From assembly GCA_021780055.1 (NCBI GenBank), contig JAJXZM010000290.1, positions 1 through 6,680 of the forward strand: a stretch of 6,680 nucleotides of DNA, read 5' to 3'. The stretch comes from Acidobacteriota bacterium. GTDB taxonomy: Bacteria; Acidobacteriota; Terriglobia; UBA7540. Made by a program: the position numbers and the translations under genes. The notes beneath the pieces were generated by a model. That model did not search any database, was not told the origin of the DNA, and saw only the letters and a list, made by a program, of their open reading frames with translations. Shown here in pieces: positions 4,762 through 6,680 of this stretch (its first letter is position 1; each line of letters starts with the position of its first letter).

Positions 4762-6680
4762 TTAGTAGTAGGTCGCAACCAGAATCGCTGATGTCACGAT
4801 AGAAGATATAACCTGCGCAGACTGGAAGATGGCCTTCCACTGAGGAGGCCCTCCCACAGCCTTCTCGGGAACGACGACGGTGTCCCCAGGAAAGAGCGTG
4901 GTGTCGAGTGGATCACCCCGCCACAGCGAAAAGCCTTGCGATCCGACCACACTCCCATCGGCGCGAACCACGAAAATTGCCTTCTTGTTGGCCAGATTGG
5001 TCGGACCTCCTGCCTGGTGCAGGTACCAGTTCGCACTCCTTCCTGGATGGTAGGAGGCCGCTGTCGGGTTGTAGACCTGTCCCTGAACCATAACGTAGCT
5101 CGGCCTCGCCGGGATAATCAGCACGTCTCCCGCGCGCATCTGGATGTCATTCGTTGAATGGGACCATTGGCGGATTTCACTCGAGATGTGAATCACCACT
5201 CGCCCTATGGGCGGATTTTGGAGCAGTGCCTGGAGCGTAGCTTGCCACTGCTGGTAATTGCTTTCCATCGCTTGCTTGTCGTCCGGATCGTTGACAGTGG
5301 CCATTTTCATTTTCACTTCGTCCTGAGATTGCCGGACGCGGGTGATGAGTTCATGGTACGAACTCATTTGAACATTGCGGACTTCCCTCCGCTCCAGAAT
5401 CGCCCCATAAGGATAAGCTTGCGACGTGAATCCTCCGGCGCGTTCCAGCACCGAGCTCAGCCGTTCACCGGTAGAAATTCCGTAAGTCCCGGGGTGGGCG
5501 ACTTCACCGCGAATCGTGATCGACGAACCAACGTCGTTCCAGCCGGCGCGCTCCTTGATGGTTAGCACGTCTCCGTCTCGCAAGACCGGGTTCGCATTCC
5601 CGGTTCCCCGGAGCGCCGCTTCCAGGTTGATTTGCTGATGTTCGCCGGCTCCTGCGTCCGGGCCGGTGATATTGTAGCTGGTCAGATCGGCTGTTTGCGG
5701 GTCAGCACCCCGCTTCAAGCCTCCGGCAAGGTCCACCAGGTCACTGACACGCAGGTTCGCCGTCAGTGGGAAACGACCGGGCCGCTCGACCTGTCCTTCC
5801 ACGTAGACGCTGGCAGGATCAGCCTTCCGCGGGTTGCGCTGCACCAGGATTCTGTCACGCGATTCGAGCAGGACATTCTGCTTGGAGTCGCCATTCAGCG
5901 CCTCGCCTAGATTGATGCTCATGATTTTGAGCTTGCCGTCCGGCAGGTTGCGCACCAGTTGCGCCGAATCGAGATAGGCGTCAGGAGCAACGCCTCCCGC
6001 CTGGTAGATGGCGTCGCGCACGCGCGCCACACCTGTTGTTCGATACGTTCCCGGTGTTCGAACGTCCCCGGCCACGGTCACGGCCGGCGCATAATGGAAA
6101 TCAAACCGGCTGAAGATCCGCACCGTATCGAGCGGGTCGAGCTTGGGTGACGACTTCGGGTTGGCCAGTGCCGAAGCCAAGTCAAAGCTTTCAACACTGG
6201 GAGCATAGTCGGGCGGGTTCAGTCGGATGATTTCCGCATAATGCGTTGCAGGTTCGGGCAGCAGGTCGGAATAGGACGAAATCAGGTCGCTCAGCCGCAT
6301 TCCGGAGTGATAGGAGTAACGACCGGGCCGCAGCACGTGCCCTTCAAGATAAACCGAATCCTGATTGTAAGGCGCAATGGGAAAGATGCGGACAATATCG
6401 CCATCCTGGACATCAAAGGACTCGAGTTGCTGGTTGATCTCCGCCGACCCTTTCGGGTTCTGGATGTTCAGACTCAGCATCGTCCGCTTTTCGTGGGCCT
6501 CCACGCGCTGGACTTCAATGTGCCGCAGGGCAGCCGTGGGAAGAATGCCTCCGGCCAGATGAAGGACCTGCGCCAGAGTTTTTTCTCCGTTCAGTTCATA
6601 AATAGCGGGACGTCGCACCGTGCCTTCCACTGTGACTTCCGGACCCAGGGGCGGCACCAGAATCGTATCGCCATTTTCCA
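4762..6680 (-). CDS. Multi-SLBB polysaccharide export protein (Wza-like), 5' end missing
   Basis: The reading frame is open to the right edge, so the 638 residues seen are the C-terminal part and the apparent GTG at 6657 is not the true start. The first in-frame residues read ENGDTILVPPLGPEV, which is internal to an SLBB context. Six SLBB-type repeats are visible, each with a VxVxGxVxxPG-like strand and an AGG turn. Counting from the GTG, they begin at about residues 8, 102, 193, 284, 380 and 522. The fifth has a charged helical insertion at about 427-485 before the strand RVVIHIS. The last 25 residues (607-631) form a hydrophobic segment (IFQSAQVISSIVTSAILVATYY) like the C-terminal outer-membrane helix of Wza. 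The family forms oligomeric periplasmic and outer-membrane channels for exopolysaccharide. E. coli Wza is 379 residues with fewer repeats, so this is an extended form; its N-terminal export domain and signal should lie beyond the window. It is the first gene seen of a same-strand row and ends 147 bp before PAP2-Wzi. Confidence 0.93.
   Translation of the reverse strand, partial: ENGDTILVPPLGPEVTVEGTVRRPAIYELNGEKTLAQVLHLAGGILPTAALRHIEVQRVEAHEKRTMLSLNIQNPKGSAEINQQLESFDVQDGDIVRIFPIAPYNQDSVYLEGHVLRPGRYSYHSGMRLSDLISSYSDLLPEPATHYAEIIRLNPPDYAPSVESFDLASALANPKSSPKLDPLDTVRIFSRFDFHYAPAVTVAGDVRTPGTYRTTGVARVRDAIYQAGGVAPDAYLDSAQLVRNLPDGKLKIMSINLGEALNGDSKQNVLLESRDRILVQRNPRKADPASVYVEGQVERPGRFPLTANLRVSDLVDLAGGLKRGADPQTADLTSYNITGPDAGAGEHQQINLEAALRGTGNANPVLRDGDVLTIKERAGWNDVGSSITIRGEVAHPGTYGISTGERLSSVLERAGGFTSQAYPYGAILERREVRNVQMSSYHELITRVRQSQDEVKMKMATVNDPDDKQAMESNYQQWQATLQALLQNPPIGRVVIHISSEIRQWSHSTNDIQMRAGDVLIIPARPSYVMVQGQVYNPTAASYHPGRSANWYLHQAGGPTNLANKKAIFVVRADGSVVGSQGFSLWRGDPLDTTLFPGDTVVVPEKAVGGPPQWKAIFQSAQVISSIVTSAILVATYY

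Noticed and set aside
1..6680. Mobile element, CRISPR array, tRNA or rRNA
   Set aside because: No transposase or integrase frame, no terminal repeats, no regularly spaced repeats and no structural RNA pattern was seen; the coding sequence is almost continuous.

Overview
The window looks like part of a chromosomal exopolysaccharide or capsule assembly and export locus from a moderately GC-rich diderm bacterium. Everything that reads as a real gene is on the minus strand, so transcription runs from right to left. Acidobacteriota is my best guess for the host. The reasons are the multi-SLBB export protein, the Wzi-family barrel opening with an 'SPYVPLDSWVYPA' type segment, and the UpxY-like NusG paralogue sharing one locus. 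This is inference from family resemblance; there is no rRNA or other phylogenetic marker here.

Layout in transcription order (high to low coordinates): (1) 6680-4762, the C-terminal part of a large outer-membrane polysaccharide export protein with six SLBB-type repeats and a hydrophobic C-terminus; its N-terminus lies beyond the right edge. (2) 4761-4615, a 147-bp gap holding a possible 36-codon leader ORF with a good Shine-Dalgarno; its stop lies 2 nt before the next gene. (3) 4614-2065, an 849-residue secreted protein that fuses a PAP2 acid-phosphatase domain with intact catalytic residues, an SLH-like segment, and a Wzi-type outer-membrane barrel. (4) 2019-631, a Wzz/GumC-type polysaccharide co-polymerase without a tyrosine kinase domain. 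(5) 630-445, a 186-bp gap with several short inverted and direct repeats. (6) 444-1, the first 148 residues of a NusG/RfaH/UpxY-like antitermination factor that runs off the left edge.

Together the products would span the envelope. The co-polymerase in the inner membrane sets chain length, the SLBB protein forms the periplasmic and outer-membrane conduit, the Wzi barrel holds or organises polymer at the surface, and the NusG paralogue promotes transcription of long polysaccharide operons. No glycosyltransferase, flippase, polymerase or tyrosine kinase is in the window, so the rest of the pathway must lie outside it. The most unusual item is the PAP2-SLH-like-Wzi fusion, which would place a lipid or sugar phosphatase active site in the periplasm, attached to an outer-membrane barrel. 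I see no tRNA, rRNA, CRISPR array, insertion sequence or convincing rho-independent terminator.
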